DNA of 34,850 nucleotides, from positions 1 through 34,850 of the forward strand of contig JAKPNC010000085.1 in the NCBI GenBank assembly GCA_029548585.1, written 5' to 3'. The notes under the pieces were generated by a model. It was not told the origin of the DNA. It saw only the letters and a list, made by a program, of their open reading frames with translations, and made no database searches. Position 1 is the stretch's first letter. Each line of letters starts with the position of its first letter. Positions 8,000 through 18,343 of this stretch are shown one piece after another. The stretch is from a bacterium (lineage in GTDB: Bacteria > Ratteibacteria > UBA8468 > B48-G9 > JAFGKM01). Position numbers and translations under genes: made by a program.

Positions 8000-9526
8000 A
8001 TGAAATACGATATCAGGATAGTCAACGCTAACATCATTGACGGGACAGGGAAAAAAGCTTTCGCCGGAGAAGTGGGAATAAAAGACGGATTCATAAGAAA
8101 GGTTGACAGGACGGTTTCTGGAGAAGCTGCGGCCGAGATAGATGCGAAAGGAGATGCGCTCTCCCCGGGGTTCATAGACCTCCACACCCATTGCGCCCAG
8201 GACATTTCGATCAACTACCTGCAGCAGGGCGTCACGACGGTACTCAGCGGAAACTGCGGATTCGGATATGGAAGGATCTCAACCAGGATCACGGACATAA
8301 AGGGCGAGGCACAAGACGGTAAAATCCCTGTCATGGGGCCAAACTTCGCCCTGCTTGCCGGACACAACACGATAAGAATGATGGTTATGAACAGGGATAA
8401 CAGGGCGCCTACCCGGAGCGAAATGGAGAAGATGAAGAAAATTGTCAGGGAGCAGGTGAAAGAAGGCGCCTTTGGTTTTTCAACAGGGCTTTCATATGTT
8501 CCGGGTGCATACTCCAGGACGGAAGAGATTATCGAACTGACAAAAGAGCTAAGGGGTACGAAGGGGTTCTACTGCTCCCACATGCGCAACGAGGGCGCCG
8601 GAGTGGTGGAGTCTGTGGAAGAGATGCTTGAGATAGAAAAGGGAGCGCAGGCTCCCGTCCACATATCCCACCACAAGGTCTGCGGCATAAAGAACTGGGG
8701 AAAAAGCCGCAAAACCATATCATTGATAAAAAAGGCCCGCAAGGAAGGAATAGACATAACCCTCGACCAGTACCCTTACACGGCAAGTTGCGGCACAATA
8801 CAGCTCCTGATGCCTACGTATGCCGGCGAGGGCGGCCCGGAAGAAATCAGGGCCAGGCTCCGGGACAGGAGAAAGGAGATCCTTGAGGACGTCCTCGAAA
8901 AGCTGGACAATTATTACGGCAACGACCTTTCCAGGGTAGTTTTTGTGAACTGTCAGCCGCATCCATCCCTGTCCGGCAAGACCCTTGCCGATGCCGCAAA
9001 GCTTTACGGCAGGAAACCTGATGCCGTGGGAGGGGCGGAAACAGCCCTTGACATAATCCAGGCGAACCCGGTTCACGGCGCAACCATGATGGTCTCTCAC
9101 AGCATGTCGGAAGAAGAGGTAGAATATATATTGAAGTACCCCGAAACATGTGTTGCATCAGACGGTTGGACCGTTCCCCTGAATTCCGGACATCCGCACC
9201 CGAGACTTTACGGCACGTTCCCGAGGGTAATCAGTTTCTATTCGAGGGAAAAGGGGATACTGCGGATCGAAGACGCCGTCAAAAGGATGACTCAACTGCC
9301 CGCCCTCAGGATGGGACTCACCGACAGGGGGGTAATAAAGGAAGATGCCCGGGCAGACATAGCGATATGGAACCCTGAAAAGATAAAAGACAAGGCAACC
9401 TACAAGAAGCCGCACCAGTATCCGACAGGCATTGATTATGTCATAGTAAACGGGCAGTTGACCCTGAAGAAAGGCAAGGCCACGGGAAATTATGCCGGTA
9501 TGTTTCTTACCAGGAAGGACAGGTAA
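8000..9526 (+). CDS. N-acyl-D-amino-acid deacylase (D-aminoacylase) family amidohydrolase
   Basis: MKYDIRIVNANIIDGTGKKAFAGEVGIKDGFIRKV...LSPGFIDLHTHCAQD...YLQQGVTTVLSGNCGFGYG...GFSTGLSYVPGAYSRTEEI...YCSHMRNEG...QYPYTASCG. Confidence 0.9.
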   Translation: MKYDIRIVNANIIDGTGKKAFAGEVGIKDGFIRKVDRTVSGEAAAEIDAKGDALSPGFIDLHTHCAQDISINYLQQGVTTVLSGNCGFGYGRISTRITDIKGEAQDGKIPVMGPNFALLAGHNTIRMMVMNRDNRAPTRSEMEKMKKIVREQVKEGAFGFSTGLSYVPGAYSRTEEIIELTKELRGTKGFYCSHMRNEGAGVVESVEEMLEIEKGAQAPVHISHHKVCGIKNWGKSRKTISLIKKARKEGIDITLDQYPYTASCGTIQLLMPTYAGEGGPEEIRARLRDRRKEILEDVLEKLDNYYGNDLSRVVFVNCQPHPSLSGKTLADAAKLYGRKPDAVGGAETALDIIQANPVHGATMMVSHSMSEEEVEYILKYPETCVASDGWTVPLNSGHPHPRLYGTFPRVISFYSREKGILRIEDAVKRMTQLPALRMGLTDRGVIKEDARADIAIWNPEKIKDKATYKKPHQYPTGIDYVIVNGQLTLKKGKATGNYAGMFLTRKDR

Positions 9527-9700
9527 GAAGATCCTCAACGGATACTGAATTGGTACGTGGATGTGGAATTAAAGAAAAAAACTTTTGAGGTTACCATCTT
9601 TTTTCTTTGTCCGTCCATATCCAGGCTTCTCATTCTGAAATTCCGACACAAGGAATTTAATGTTAAAATTGTTTATAAATAAAGGTGTAGCAAGCTATTC

Positions 9701-9728
9701 ATGACAAAATTATAAATTTGTATATTCT
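9701..9728 (+). promoter_or_regulatory. Weak sigma70-like promoter candidate (ATGACA-N16-TATTCT) upstream of structured leader
   Basis: -35 ATGACA 9701-9706, 16-bp spacer, TATTCT 9723-9728 in an AT-rich gap. Confidence 0.35.
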
Positions 9729-9730
9729 TT

Positions 9731-9936
9731 TTAGTCGAAGGTTCTATCCTTCGCGTAATGCAACGTCTCATTTTAGCGAACCTAAAGTACACCCTCTGAA
9801 GCTTCAGTGCAGGAGGGTTTGACCGCCGTAACCCTGGTAAAGAAGGGGGCGGTGGCTGCCGTTTTCAGATAAACAGGCATAATGCCTTTCTTATGTATGT
9901 TGAATTTCAGGCAAGGTTTGAAAACTTGCTTTTTTT
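9731..9936 (+). ncRNA. Candidate structured leader / small RNA upstream of rplY
   Basis: Successive inverted repeats: CGAAGG/CCTTCG (9736-9753), ACCCTC/GAGGGT (9791-9818), ACCGCC/GGCGGT (9822-9853, nested CCCT/AGGG), AGGCA/TGCCT (9875-9887), then a terminator-like hairpin. No known RNA family recognised. Confidence 0.4.
9911..9936 (+). terminator. Rho-independent terminator-like hairpin
   Basis: GCAAGGTTTGAAAACTTGC followed by TTTTTTT. Confidence 0.65.
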
Positions 9937-10008
9937 GCTTTATTATGGTAAATTTAATAATTGTTTTGCTCTTTTGGGAAGATTTAAAATTTCAGGAGGT
10001 GTTACTTT

Positions 10009-10722
10009 ATGGAAGAATTGCTTTTTTACGCGGAAACGAGAGAGGGAAAAGGCACAGGAGCCGCCAGGAAAACGAGGGCGGCAGGATTCATTCCGGGGAT
10101 TCTCTACGGCGTGGGACACGATTCCTGCCAGATCAGGCTTGAAAAGAAAAGCACGGAAAAGATCATCAGGAAGCTTGAGTCTCATAACGTCATAGCATCC
10201 CTTGTCCTGAAAAAGGACGGGAACGAAGAGAAGATAAGGACTCTTCTCAAGGACGTGCAGATCCAGCCGGTGAAGGGAGACGTGATACATCTTGATTTCT
10301 ACAGAATCAGGATGGACAAACCCATCAGGATGCAGGTTCCCATACACCTGGCAGGAACGGCTCCGGGCCTCGAGCAGGGCGGAATAATGGAGCATGATCT
10401 CAGGGAACTCGAGATCCAGGCACTGCCTGACAGGATGCCGGATAAAATCGAAATAGACGTATCCAACATGCAGATCGGGGATACCGTCCTGGTCAGGGAC
10501 ATAAGGATTGCCGAAGATGTGGAAATCATAGACGAGCCCGAAAAGACCATCATCTCCATGCTGGCTCCCAAGGTTGTGAAGGAAGAGGTTGAAGGAGAAG
10601 AAGCGACCGGAGAAGCTGAAACGGCGGTAAAAGAAGAAACGGCCGAACCGGAAGTAATCTCTCAGCAGAAAGCAGAGGAGAGACGCAAGGAGAAGGAGAA
10701 GGATAGCCAGAGCAAAAAATGA
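10009..10722 (+). CDS. rplY: 50S ribosomal protein L25/TL5 (CTC) family
   Basis: AGGAGG RBS at 9994-9999; AETREGKGTGAARKTRAAGFIPGILYGVG...HLDFYRI...PIHLAGTAPGLEQGGIMEHDLRELEIQALPDRMPDKIEIDVSNMQIGDTVLVRDI; acidic/basic C-terminal tail. Confidence 0.95.
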   Translation: MEELLFYAETREGKGTGAARKTRAAGFIPGILYGVGHDSCQIRLEKKSTEKIIRKLESHNVIASLVLKKDGNEEKIRTLLKDVQIQPVKGDVIHLDFYRIRMDKPIRMQVPIHLAGTAPGLEQGGIMEHDLRELEIQALPDRMPDKIEIDVSNMQIGDTVLVRDIRIAEDVEIIDEPEKTIISMLAPKVVKEEVEGEEATGEAETAVKEETAEPEVISQQKAEERRKEKEKDSQSKK

Positions 10723-11321
10723 AGATCTTCATCGGTCTTGGCAATCCGGGACCCGAATACGAAGATACCAGGCACAACGTCGGGTTCAGGGTGATAGATG
10801 AGCTCAGGAAGAGACACGAACCCTTCGACGGCGTAAAAACCGAGTATTGCAGGGGATGGATGTCCAGGATGGCAGGAAAGGAAGTTCTGCTGGTCAAACC
10901 CAAGACCTTCATAAACCAGAGCGGCATTGCAGTGAAAAAACTTTTTGACAGGTACGGCGGCGACCTGGAGGATTACGTGATTATCCATGACGACCTCGAC
11001 ATAGAGGTCGGAAGGATAAAGATCATAAGCAAGAAAGGGCCCGGAGGACACAACGGAATCATATCCATAGTCAGCATTCTCGACAGCAGGGATTTCGTCC
11101 GGGTCAGGATAGGGATTGGCCGGGAGAAGGCAGGCAATTCCTACGTTGATTACGTTCTGGCGCCCTTCACCACGGAAGAAGCCCCGTGCGTGGAAAAATC
11201 CGTACGGACGGCGGCAAGCGCCTGCGAAGAGATGGTGAGGAGCAGTACGGCAAAAGCCATGAGCCTTTACAACTCTGAAAAAAGCAAGCCGGGAGACAGG
11301 TCAGAACGGCCCGGAGATTGA
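10719..11321 (+). CDS. pth: Peptidyl-tRNA hydrolase
   Basis: MKIFIGLGNPGPEYEDTRHNVGFRVIDEL...LLVKPKTFINQSGIAV...VIIHDDLDIEVGRIKI...GPGGHNGI; 4-nt overlap with rplY. Confidence 0.96.
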   Translation: MKIFIGLGNPGPEYEDTRHNVGFRVIDELRKRHEPFDGVKTEYCRGWMSRMAGKEVLLVKPKTFINQSGIAVKKLFDRYGGDLEDYVIIHDDLDIEVGRIKIISKKGPGGHNGIISIVSILDSRDFVRVRIGIGREKAGNSYVDYVLAPFTTEEAPCVEKSVRTAASACEEMVRSSTAKAMSLYNSEKSKPGDRSERPGD

Positions 11322-11414
11322 AGCAGTTTTTATGGAAAGAAAGCACGAAAAAGGTAAAAAGAACCCTCAGATAAGAGAAAACGGATCTCATCGCGGGGGT
11401 AAAGGAGAAAAAGA

Positions 11415-13502
11415 ATGGAAGGAATGGGGATTCAGGTTTTTACTATAGTTAGCGCGCTCTTTGCCATTGCTTTCACTATTATCCTCACCAAGAGCATCAT
11501 GAGGAAAAAGGAAGGCACACCCGAAATGGTGGAGATAGCCCAGGCGGTAAAGATCGGGGCAAAAGCCTACCTGGCAAGACAGTACAAAGGAGTCAGCATT
11601 TTCTTTGCCATCGTCTTTGTCCTGCTCCTGATCCTGGCAAAATTTAACTACATGAGCCTTTTTGTTCCCTTCGCTTTTATTTTCGGAGGTTTCTTTTCCG
11701 CGTTGAGCGGCTACATAGGCATGACAGTGGCAACAAACTCTTCTGCAAGAACCACTTCTGGGGCAAAGAATTCCCTGAACGAAGCCCTGAAGATAGCATT
11801 CTCGTCGGGCCTTGTAATGGGACTGACGGTCGTGGGACTCTCTCTCCTTTTCATCGGAGTGGGATATACGGCTGTCAGGTGGGTGGGAGCAATGAAGGGA
11901 TTTGACATCAATTACGTTGCGTCAACCCTTGTCTGTTTCGGAATGGGAGCCAGCGCCCAGGCTCTTTTTGCAAGGGTCGGCGGAGGTATATTCACCAAGG
12001 GAGCGGACGTGGGAGCAGACCTCGTGGGAAAGGTTGAGGCAGGCATCCCCGAAGATGACCCGCGCAATCCCGCCGTCATTGCGGACAACGTGGGAGACAA
12101 CGTTGGAGACATAGCGGGAATGGGAGCGGACCTTTACGAGTCTTACATAGGCTCGATCCTTGCCTCCATGGCACTCGCTGTAACCGCAGGGCTGGGATGG
12201 AAAGGCATCTCCCTTCCCCTGGCGATATCGGCCATAGGCATATTTGCCTCCATAATAGGTTCATTGCTTGTAAAGGTCAGGGATGACGCAACCCAGGCCA
12301 ACCTCCTGATGGCTCTCAGGAAAGGAATGTGGGGAGCGGCAATAATAGTGATAGTGGCTTCCTATTTCGCAATAACCACAATCCTCGGCCCGGGCTACTC
12401 GAGACTCTTCGGCTCGGTTATATCCGGGGTAGTGGCAGGTATCCTCATAGGCTTCTTCACCGAATTATACACATCGGACAATTATGCGCCCACGAAAAAC
12501 GTGGCAAAGTCAGCCCTGACAGGACATGCTACTGTCATTATAGAAGGACTTGCAACGGGCATGGCTTCCACAGCGATACCCGTGATGGTTATCGTGCTTG
12601 CATCCATAGCCGCATACTTCATCCCCGGCGGATCTTCCAATCCTTCGTTGGGTCTTTACGGGATTGGACTCGCCTCGGTGGGACTGCTAAGTACCCTGGG
12701 CATATCCCTGGCAACCGATTCCTACGGGCCGGTGGCGGACAACGCCGGAGGAAACGCCGAGATGACCCACCAGCCGCCGTTCGTAAGGCAGAGAACAGAT
12801 GCGCTTGACTCTCTCGGGAACACCACGGCTGCAACCGGCAAAGGTTTCGCCATAGGTTCGGCCGCTCTTACGACCCTTGCGCTTATTGCCGCCTTCAAGG
12901 AGCAGGTTCTCATGCTGGGAGGAACGCTCGACCTGTCCGTCATGAACGTCAGACTTCTTTGCGGCCTCTTCATAGGGGCAATGTACCCGATGTTCTTCTC
13001 CTCCATGGCGATGAGAGCCGTCGGAAGGACCGCCCAGTCCATCGTTGAAGAGGTAAGAAGGCAGTTCAGGGAGATAAAGGGAATCATGGAAGGAAAAGCA
13101 AAGCCGGATTATGCCAGGGCAGTTGACATATGCGCCAGGTCAGCCCAGCAGGAGATCCTTCTGCCTTCGGCAATAACGATTATTCTTCCAGTGGCAACAG
13201 GCCTTTTCCTTGGAGTGGAAGCCCTGCTCGGACTGCTTATCGGCGCGCTGACAAGCGGATTCGTTCTTGCCATCATGATGGCGAACGCAGGGGCGTCATG
13301 GGATAACGCCAAGAAGCATATTGAATCAGGCAACTTCGGCGGAAAGGGAACCGACGCGCACAAGGCCGCGGTTACCGGAGACACGGTGGGAGATCCTTTC
13401 AAGGATACGGCAGGACCTTCTCTCAACATACTGATAAAACTGATGTCAGTCGTTGCGATAGTCTTCGCATCGTTTATTGTAAAGAACGCTCTCTTCAGGT
13501 AA
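11415..13502 (+). CDS. hppA: Membrane-bound ion-translocating pyrophosphatase
   Basis: [58 protein letters not shown]...[18 protein letters not shown]...[22 protein letters not shown]...[23 protein letters not shown]. Confidence 0.97.
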   Translation: MEGMGIQVFTIVSALFAIAFTIILTKSIMRKKEGTPEMVEIAQAVKIGAKAYLARQYKGVSIFFAIVFVLLLILAKFNYMSLFVPFAFIFGGFFSALSGYIGMTVATNSSARTTSGAKNSLNEALKIAFSSGLVMGLTVVGLSLLFIGVGYTAVRWVGAMKGFDINYVASTLVCFGMGASAQALFARVGGGIFTKGADVGADLVGKVEAGIPEDDPRNPAVIADNVGDNVGDIAGMGADLYESYIGSILASMALAVTAGLGWKGISLPLAISAIGIFASIIGSLLVKVRDDATQANLLMALRKGMWGAAIIVIVASYFAITTILGPGYSRLFGSVISGVVAGILIGFFTELYTSDNYAPTKNVAKSALTGHATVIIEGLATGMASTAIPVMVIVLASIAAYFIPGGSSNPSLGLYGIGLASVGLLSTLGISLATDSYGPVADNAGGNAEMTHQPPFVRQRTDALDSLGNTTAATGKGFAIGSAALTTLALIAAFKEQVLMLGGTLDLSVMNVRLLCGLFIGAMYPMFFSSMAMRAVGRTAQSIVEEVRRQFREIKGIMEGKAKPDYARAVDICARSAQQEILLPSAITIILPVATGLFLGVEALLGLLIGALTSGFVLAIMMANAGASWDNAKKHIESGNFGGKGTDAHKAAVTGDTVGDPFKDTAGPSLNILIKLMSVVAIVFASFIVKNALFR

Positions 13503-13555
13503 CAGGATATCCAATATCCAACAACTCTGTTACAGAAAGAAGAGGCTGCAGGAAT

Positions 13556-13602
13556 AAAAGAAGGGCGGTTTGGCCTTAAAGGCAAACCGCCCGGTCTTCT
13601 TT
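13556..13602. terminator. Long hairpin terminator after hppA
   Basis: GGGCGGTTTGGCC-ttaaa-GGCAAACCGCCC (13563-13592) flanked by complementary AAAGAAG / CTTCTTT arms. Confidence 0.75.
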
Positions 13603-13648
13603 CTCCTTCACAGGCCGGCAATCGGGACATGGCAAAGCGGGGTACGAT

Positions 13649-14815
13649 ATGAAACAGGACATATACGAACAATCCCTTGAACTTCACAGGAAATCGAGAG
13701 GCAAGCTCGAGATAAGATCGAAGGTGGCCCTTGCAGACAAGAACGACCTTTCTCTCGCGTACACCCCGGGAGTGGCCGAGCCTTGCAGGAAGATACAATC
13801 AGATAGAAAGCTGGTATACGAATACACGTCAAAAGGCAATACCGTGGCCGTGGTAACAGACGGCAGCGCTGTCCTGGGACTCGGAAACATAGGAGCAGAA
13901 GCGGCCATCCCCGTGATGGAGGGAAAATCCATATTGTTCAAGGAATTCGGCGGCGTCGACGCCTTTCCCATATGCATATCGAGCCAGGATACGGAAGATA
14001 TCGTCAGGACTGTTTCCCTGATCTCCCCGGGCTTTGGAGGCATAAACCTTGAAGATATTTCTGCGCCAAGGTGTTTTGAGATAGAAAGAAGGCTCGTGGA
14101 AACCCTGCCCATACCCGTTTTCCACGATGACCAGCACGGGACCGCAGTGGTTGTCCTTGCCGCCCTTTTAAATGGCCTGAAAGTCGTTGAAAAAAATATC
14201 TCCAATGTCAGGATAGTAATAAACGGGGCAGGCGCGGCAGGCATTGCCATAGCGAGATTCCTGCATAACGCTGGAGCGGGCAGCATAACTCTCTGCGACA
14301 CAAAAGGAATCATCTGCCGCGACAGAACGGAAAACATGAACTTTGCAAAGGAAGAGGTGATGAAATACCTCGCCCCTTCAAAAAGGGGATCCCTGTCGGA
14401 TGCCATGAAAAACGCCGACATCTTCATAGGGGTATCCGGTCCCGATACGGTAAAGGAAGAGATGGTCAGGGAGATGAACGCCGGATCAATAGTGCTTGCC
14501 ATGTCAAACCCCGTGCCCGAAATAATGCCGGAAAAGGCAAAAAAAGCGGGGGCGGCCGTTGTCGGCACAGGGAGAAGCGACATGCCTAACCAGATAAATA
14601 ACCTTCTTGCTTTTCCCGGCATATTCAGGGGGGCGCTTGATGCAAATGCGAGAAAAATCACCGAGAAGATGAAACTTGCCGCAAGCAGGGCGATTTCATC
14701 ACAGGTGCCGGAAAACAGGCTTAACAGCGACTTCATAATACCGTCGCCTCTCGACAGGGAAGTCGGAAGGGCCGTGGCAAGGGAAGTTGCCGCCGCCTGG
14801 CGGCAAGAAAATTGA
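13649..14815 (+). CDS. NAD(P)-dependent malic enzyme (short form)
   Basis: [24 protein letters not shown]...[46 protein letters not shown]...[22 protein letters not shown]...[16 protein letters not shown]. Confidence 0.95.
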   Translation: MKQDIYEQSLELHRKSRGKLEIRSKVALADKNDLSLAYTPGVAEPCRKIQSDRKLVYEYTSKGNTVAVVTDGSAVLGLGNIGAEAAIPVMEGKSILFKEFGGVDAFPICISSQDTEDIVRTVSLISPGFGGINLEDISAPRCFEIERRLVETLPIPVFHDDQHGTAVVVLAALLNGLKVVEKNISNVRIVINGAGAAGIAIARFLHNAGAGSITLCDTKGIICRDRTENMNFAKEEVMKYLAPSKRGSLSDAMKNADIFIGVSGPDTVKEEMVREMNAGSIVLAMSNPVPEIMPEKAKKAGAAVVGTGRSDMPNQINNLLAFPGIFRGALDANARKITEKMKLAASRAISSQVPENRLNSDFIIPSPLDREVGRAVAREVAAAWRQEN

Positions 14816-14906
14816 GGGAGGGTTTCTTCTCACGTTATCCTCTCTTGTTATCCAGAATCCCGCCCCTCACTGGATCCTCCGCCTGAATGGAGATGGGAAA
14901 ACGTAT

Positions 14907-15335
14907 TCAATAATAGTCTTCTTCCCCATGTTCTCTGAGGGAATCGAGATAATTCTGCAGGATAATCTGGGCTGCAAGCCTGTCAATGACCTTCTTCCTC
15001 TTCTTCCTGCTCAGGTCGGCCTCTATTAGTATGGAATCGGCCTGCCTGGAGCTCAACCTTTCATCAAAAGGGATAAAGGGAAGGGAAATCGACTCTTTAA
15101 GCAGAGAGACGAAAGCCATCGACTTTTCAGTCTGGCCGCTCATGGATCCGTCCATCCTCAGGGGCAGGCCGTAAACGATACTCTCGACCCCGTATTTTTC
15201 AACGAGTCCGCGGATCTTGACGGCTTCGCTTCCATCCCTTTCGATATTGCCAATGCCCCTGGCAAAAGACTTGCCTTCATCGCTGACGGCAACCCCTATC
15301 CTCCGGTCTCCGATATCAAGGCAGAGTATCCTCAT
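14907..15335 (-). CDS. ruvX: Putative Holliday junction resolvase YqgF/RuvX
   Basis: MRILCLDIGDRRIGVAVSDE...IVYGLPLRMDGSMSGQTE...PFDERLSSRQAD...DRLAAQIILQNYLDS. Confidence 0.93.
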   Translation of the reverse strand: MRILCLDIGDRRIGVAVSDEGKSFARGIGNIERDGSEAVKIRGLVEKYGVESIVYGLPLRMDGSMSGQTEKSMAFVSLLKESISLPFIPFDERLSSRQADSILIEADLSRKKRKKVIDRLAAQIILQNYLDSLREHGEEDYY

Positions 15336-15447
15336 TTTTTAACGTTAAAATGTTATTCAGCCGACAAAACCTCTTTTGCCGGAAGCGAAAGCGCAACTTT
15401 TATCGCCCCGGACCCGGGTAGCTCCGGAAAAGCAGGACGAACTCTTT

Positions 15448-16311
15448 TTACGGGGATAAATCCCCCGAAGCCGATTCTATTGCCCTGGCAACCCGCAGAA
15501 CCCTGGCTGTTTCTGCCACATCGTGCACCCTGAAGATGCATGCCCCGCGAAGATACGAAACAACCGCGCACGCAAGCGAAGCCCCGAGCCTCTGCTCAGC
15601 GGGCAGGCCGTCAAGAATCTTGCCTATGAATGATTTCCTCGAAGCCCCTACCATCACCGGCCTGCCGAACTTCCTGAAGGCTCCGATGCCGTTAAGTATC
15701 CGCAGGTTGTCTTCAAGCCGTTTGCCAAAACCAATGCCGGGGTCGATGGCAACCTTCCCGGGATCTATCCCGTTTTTTTCAAGGAATCCGAGAGATCTCT
15801 CGAAAAAGAGTGAGATCTCACTTTCCACATCCTCGTATGACGGGTCATCCTGCATGTCGGCCGGGGTGCCCTGCATATGCATTAACACATACCCGCAGCC
15901 CGAATCCCTGACTACTGAAAGAAGCCCTTTATCCATGGAAAAAGCCGAAATGTCGTTTATGATAGAGGCCCCCGCCTCCAGGGCTTTTTCTGCAACTGCC
16001 CCCTTGTAAGTGTCGCAGGAAAGAAGCGCCCCCGTTTTCCCGGCCAGGGCTTTTATAACGGGCGCCACCCTGCTTATCTCCTCGGCCGCCGATACACGCC
16101 GGCTTCCCGGCCTGGTAGACTCTCCTCCCACGTCTATGATGCCGGCGCCTTCATCGGCCATCCTGAGGCCCCTGTCAACCGCATCTTCGTAATCCAGGCT
16201 CTTCCTGCCGTCGTAGAAGGAGTCGGGGGTAACGTTGAGTATTCCTATTATGCAGAATGGAGATACGCCAAGATCTTTGCCGCCCTTGATCTTCCAGGAA
16301 TATTCGGACAT
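15448..16311 (-). CDS. folP: Dihydropteroate synthase
   Basis: IIGILNVTPDSFYDGRKSLDYEDAVDRGLRMADEGAGIIDVGGESTRPGSRRVSAAEEISRV...INDISAFSMD...VLMHMQGTPADMQDDPSYEDV...IDPGIGFGKRLEDNLRIL...VMVGASRKSFIG. Confidence 0.97.
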   Translation of the reverse strand: MSEYSWKIKGGKDLGVSPFCIIGILNVTPDSFYDGRKSLDYEDAVDRGLRMADEGAGIIDVGGESTRPGSRRVSAAEEISRVAPVIKALAGKTGALLSCDTYKGAVAEKALEAGASIINDISAFSMDKGLLSVVRDSGCGYVLMHMQGTPADMQDDPSYEDVESEISLFFERSLGFLEKNGIDPGKVAIDPGIGFGKRLEDNLRILNGIGAFRKFGRPVMVGASRKSFIGKILDGLPAEQRLGASLACAVVSYLRGACIFRVHDVAETARVLRVARAIESASGDLSP

Positions 16312-16320
16312 GTTATCTCT

Positions 16321-17601
16321 TCAGAGATCCCGTCCCGGAGGAACGTAATCGCTGCCCTCGAGGTTTGCCTTTGCCACGCGCAGGACATTGCCTCCTATGA
16401 TCTTTCTTATATCATCGTCGCTGTAACCCCTCTGGACAAGGCCCACGGTCACCAGGGGCCAGTTGGTCCACGAAAGGGTAAGCCATGAATCCTCGACCTT
16501 CTTTTTGTCCCCCTTTGAAACGGGTTCGGGCCATAAGCTCTGCCATCCTTTCCTGCCTCTCGGATAATTCGGAATTTCAGGAAGCTTGAAACCGGCCGAA
16601 GGAGACCTTTGGATAGTCGCCGTTCTATCGGAGCCCACGGCTACATGATCGGGGCCGAATTTCCTTGCGGCATAATCTATGTGGTCTATGACAGCCTTAA
16701 GGTTGCAGTCCCCGCCGAGAAACGAGCCCACCCAGCATACCCCGACGTATCCTCCGGTATCGGCTATTGCCTTTATAACCTCGTCAGGTTTCATCCTGTA
16801 ATGATTATTCAGGGCGGCGCATCCGGAATGGCTCGCAACCATGGGCTTTTCTGAAACCTTTGCGGCATCCAGACTTGTCTGCCATCCCGAGTGTGCGATA
16901 TCCACTATGACTCCCGACCTGTTCATCTCCTTTACGACGGCCCTTCCAAAATCGCTCAGACCAGTGTCGGACTGCTCGCCGCAACCCGAGCCTATCATGT
17001 TGCTCCTATTGTACGTCATGTGCATCATCCTTATCCCCATCTGGAAAAAAAGATGTATGAAATCGAGCTCGCTCTCGAGAGACTCCCATCTTAGCACCAG
17101 GGGCACAGCGTTGGCGGACAGGTAAAGGGCATGCTTATTCTCCTTTTTAGCCTTTAGAATGTCCGAGGGAGACACTGCCCTTACCACAAAATCCTTCCCG
17201 AAATCGGTAACGAGGGTATGCCTGGCAAGCCTTCTCAGGATCCTCATGGGCTTCTGGTTTTCTTCCCCGGCGTTCTGGAATATGCACGTTACCCCGGAGG
17301 AATCGAAGATCTTCATGTAATCTTCCCACGCCTGCCTGTCGACAACATTCTTCACCTGCCCCATCTCCTCCACCAGGTCGCCTATCTCCCTGGCAGAAGC
17401 GCCTTCCCCGACCTTCTTCTTAATTATTTCGGCATTTTTCAGCCTCCACGCCTCGGATCCCTGCGGATAGATTCCAAGGGCGTACGAATCAAAGACAAGG
17501 GACTCCGAGTGCAGGGCCAACCCGTGTTCAAGCTCCTTCCTGGAAGGCTTCAGGGCATCAAGGCCGGCATCCCATTCCACCTGGTTTATCCTTTCCTCCA
17601 T
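16321..17601 (-). CDS. Membrane dipeptidase (peptidase M19 family)
   Basis: GIRMMHMTYNRSNMIGSGCGEQSDTGLSDFGRAVVKEMNRSGVIVDIAHSGWQTSLDA...VASHSGCAALNNHYRMKPDEVIKAIADTGGYVGV...VAVGSDRTATI. ORF open to 17631; ATG 17601 has GGGAGGG upstream. Confidence 0.88.
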   Translation of the reverse strand: MEERINQVEWDAGLDALKPSRKELEHGLALHSESLVFDSYALGIYPQGSEAWRLKNAEIIKKKVGEGASAREIGDLVEEMGQVKNVVDRQAWEDYMKIFDSSGVTCIFQNAGEENQKPMRILRRLARHTLVTDFGKDFVVRAVSPSDILKAKKENKHALYLSANAVPLVLRWESLESELDFIHLFFQMGIRMMHMTYNRSNMIGSGCGEQSDTGLSDFGRAVVKEMNRSGVIVDIAHSGWQTSLDAAKVSEKPMVASHSGCAALNNHYRMKPDEVIKAIADTGGYVGVCWVGSFLGGDCNLKAVIDHIDYAARKFGPDHVAVGSDRTATIQRSPSAGFKLPEIPNYPRGRKGWQSLWPEPVSKGDKKKVEDSWLTLSWTNWPLVTVGLVQRGYSDDDIRKIIGGNVLRVAKANLEGSDYVPPGRDL

Positions 17602-17679
17602 CTTTTTATCCCTCCCCCTTTGTTGCTGCATTCAAGTTTTTACCCGAACATCTTTTCAGCCTGGCGATTGCCGCATATT

Positions 17680-18330
17680 TCACTTCTTTTTAAGCAGAGT
17701 CTTCCTGTAATCCTCCGCCTCCATGTTTTCCAGCCCTTCGATCTCTTTAAGGCTGAGGTACTTTATTTTTCCAACCATGTTTCCGGCAAGAACAGACCTT
17801 GCGGTCTCCTCCAACAGCCAGCTTCTCGCAAAAGCCTCCTTAAGGGTTTCGCCCACGCATACAGAACCATGGTTTTTCATAAGCACAACGTTGCCCTTCC
17901 CAAGGCTCTTCACCACCCTTCGCCTCATCTCCTGGCTCCCGGGCTGCACATAATCTATGACCGGGACATCTCTGCCCAGGAGGGCCACGAAATCCGGGAA
18001 GAGAGGTTTGAGCCTTGCCCCGGCCGATACCATTCCCACTGCAAGAGGCGGATGGGTGTGGACTACGGCCTTAACGTCTTCCCTGGCAAGGTATATGCCC
18101 AGGTGCATGGATATCTCGCACGTAGGCCTCGCCTGCCCGTATATCCTGCCCGTTTCGAGGTGGACTTTCACCCATTCGTCGCTGCCTATCTCATCGAGGA
18201 AAAATCCGCTTGGGGAAAGGAATACATAATCCCCTTCCCTGGCGCTGATGTTTCCCCCGGGCCCTGCCGCGAGCCCTTTCTCGATAATCTTTTTCCCGTA
18301 TATCGTCAGCTCTCTCCTGCATTCTTCCAT
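17680..18330 (-). CDS. Class II aldolase/adducin family protein
   Basis: GLAAGPGGNISAREGDYVFLSPSGFFLDEI...CEISMHLGIYLAREDVKAVVHTHPPLAVGMVSAG...VLMKNHGSVCVGETLKEAFARSWLLEETAR. Confidence 0.92.
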   Translation of the reverse strand: MEECRRELTIYGKKIIEKGLAAGPGGNISAREGDYVFLSPSGFFLDEIGSDEWVKVHLETGRIYGQARPTCEISMHLGIYLAREDVKAVVHTHPPLAVGMVSAGARLKPLFPDFVALLGRDVPVIDYVQPGSQEMRRRVVKSLGKGNVVLMKNHGSVCVGETLKEAFARSWLLEETARSVLAGNMVGKIKYLSLKEIEGLENMEAEDYRKTLLKKK

Positions 18331-18343
18331 GGAAGACTCTCCT

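Noticed and set aside
9736-9753. tRNA T-arm-like GAAGGTTCTATCCTTC
   Set aside because: No acceptor, D-arm or anticodon arm can be built around it; better read as a simple hairpin.
13684-14736. 350-aa minus-strand ORF antisense to malic enzyme
   Set aside because: Shadow ORF of a clearly real gene; low-complexity Ser/Phe/Ala composition and no motifs.
15353-15571. 72-aa minus-strand ORF after folP
   Set aside because: Mostly an out-of-frame overlap with folP; no start signal or family.
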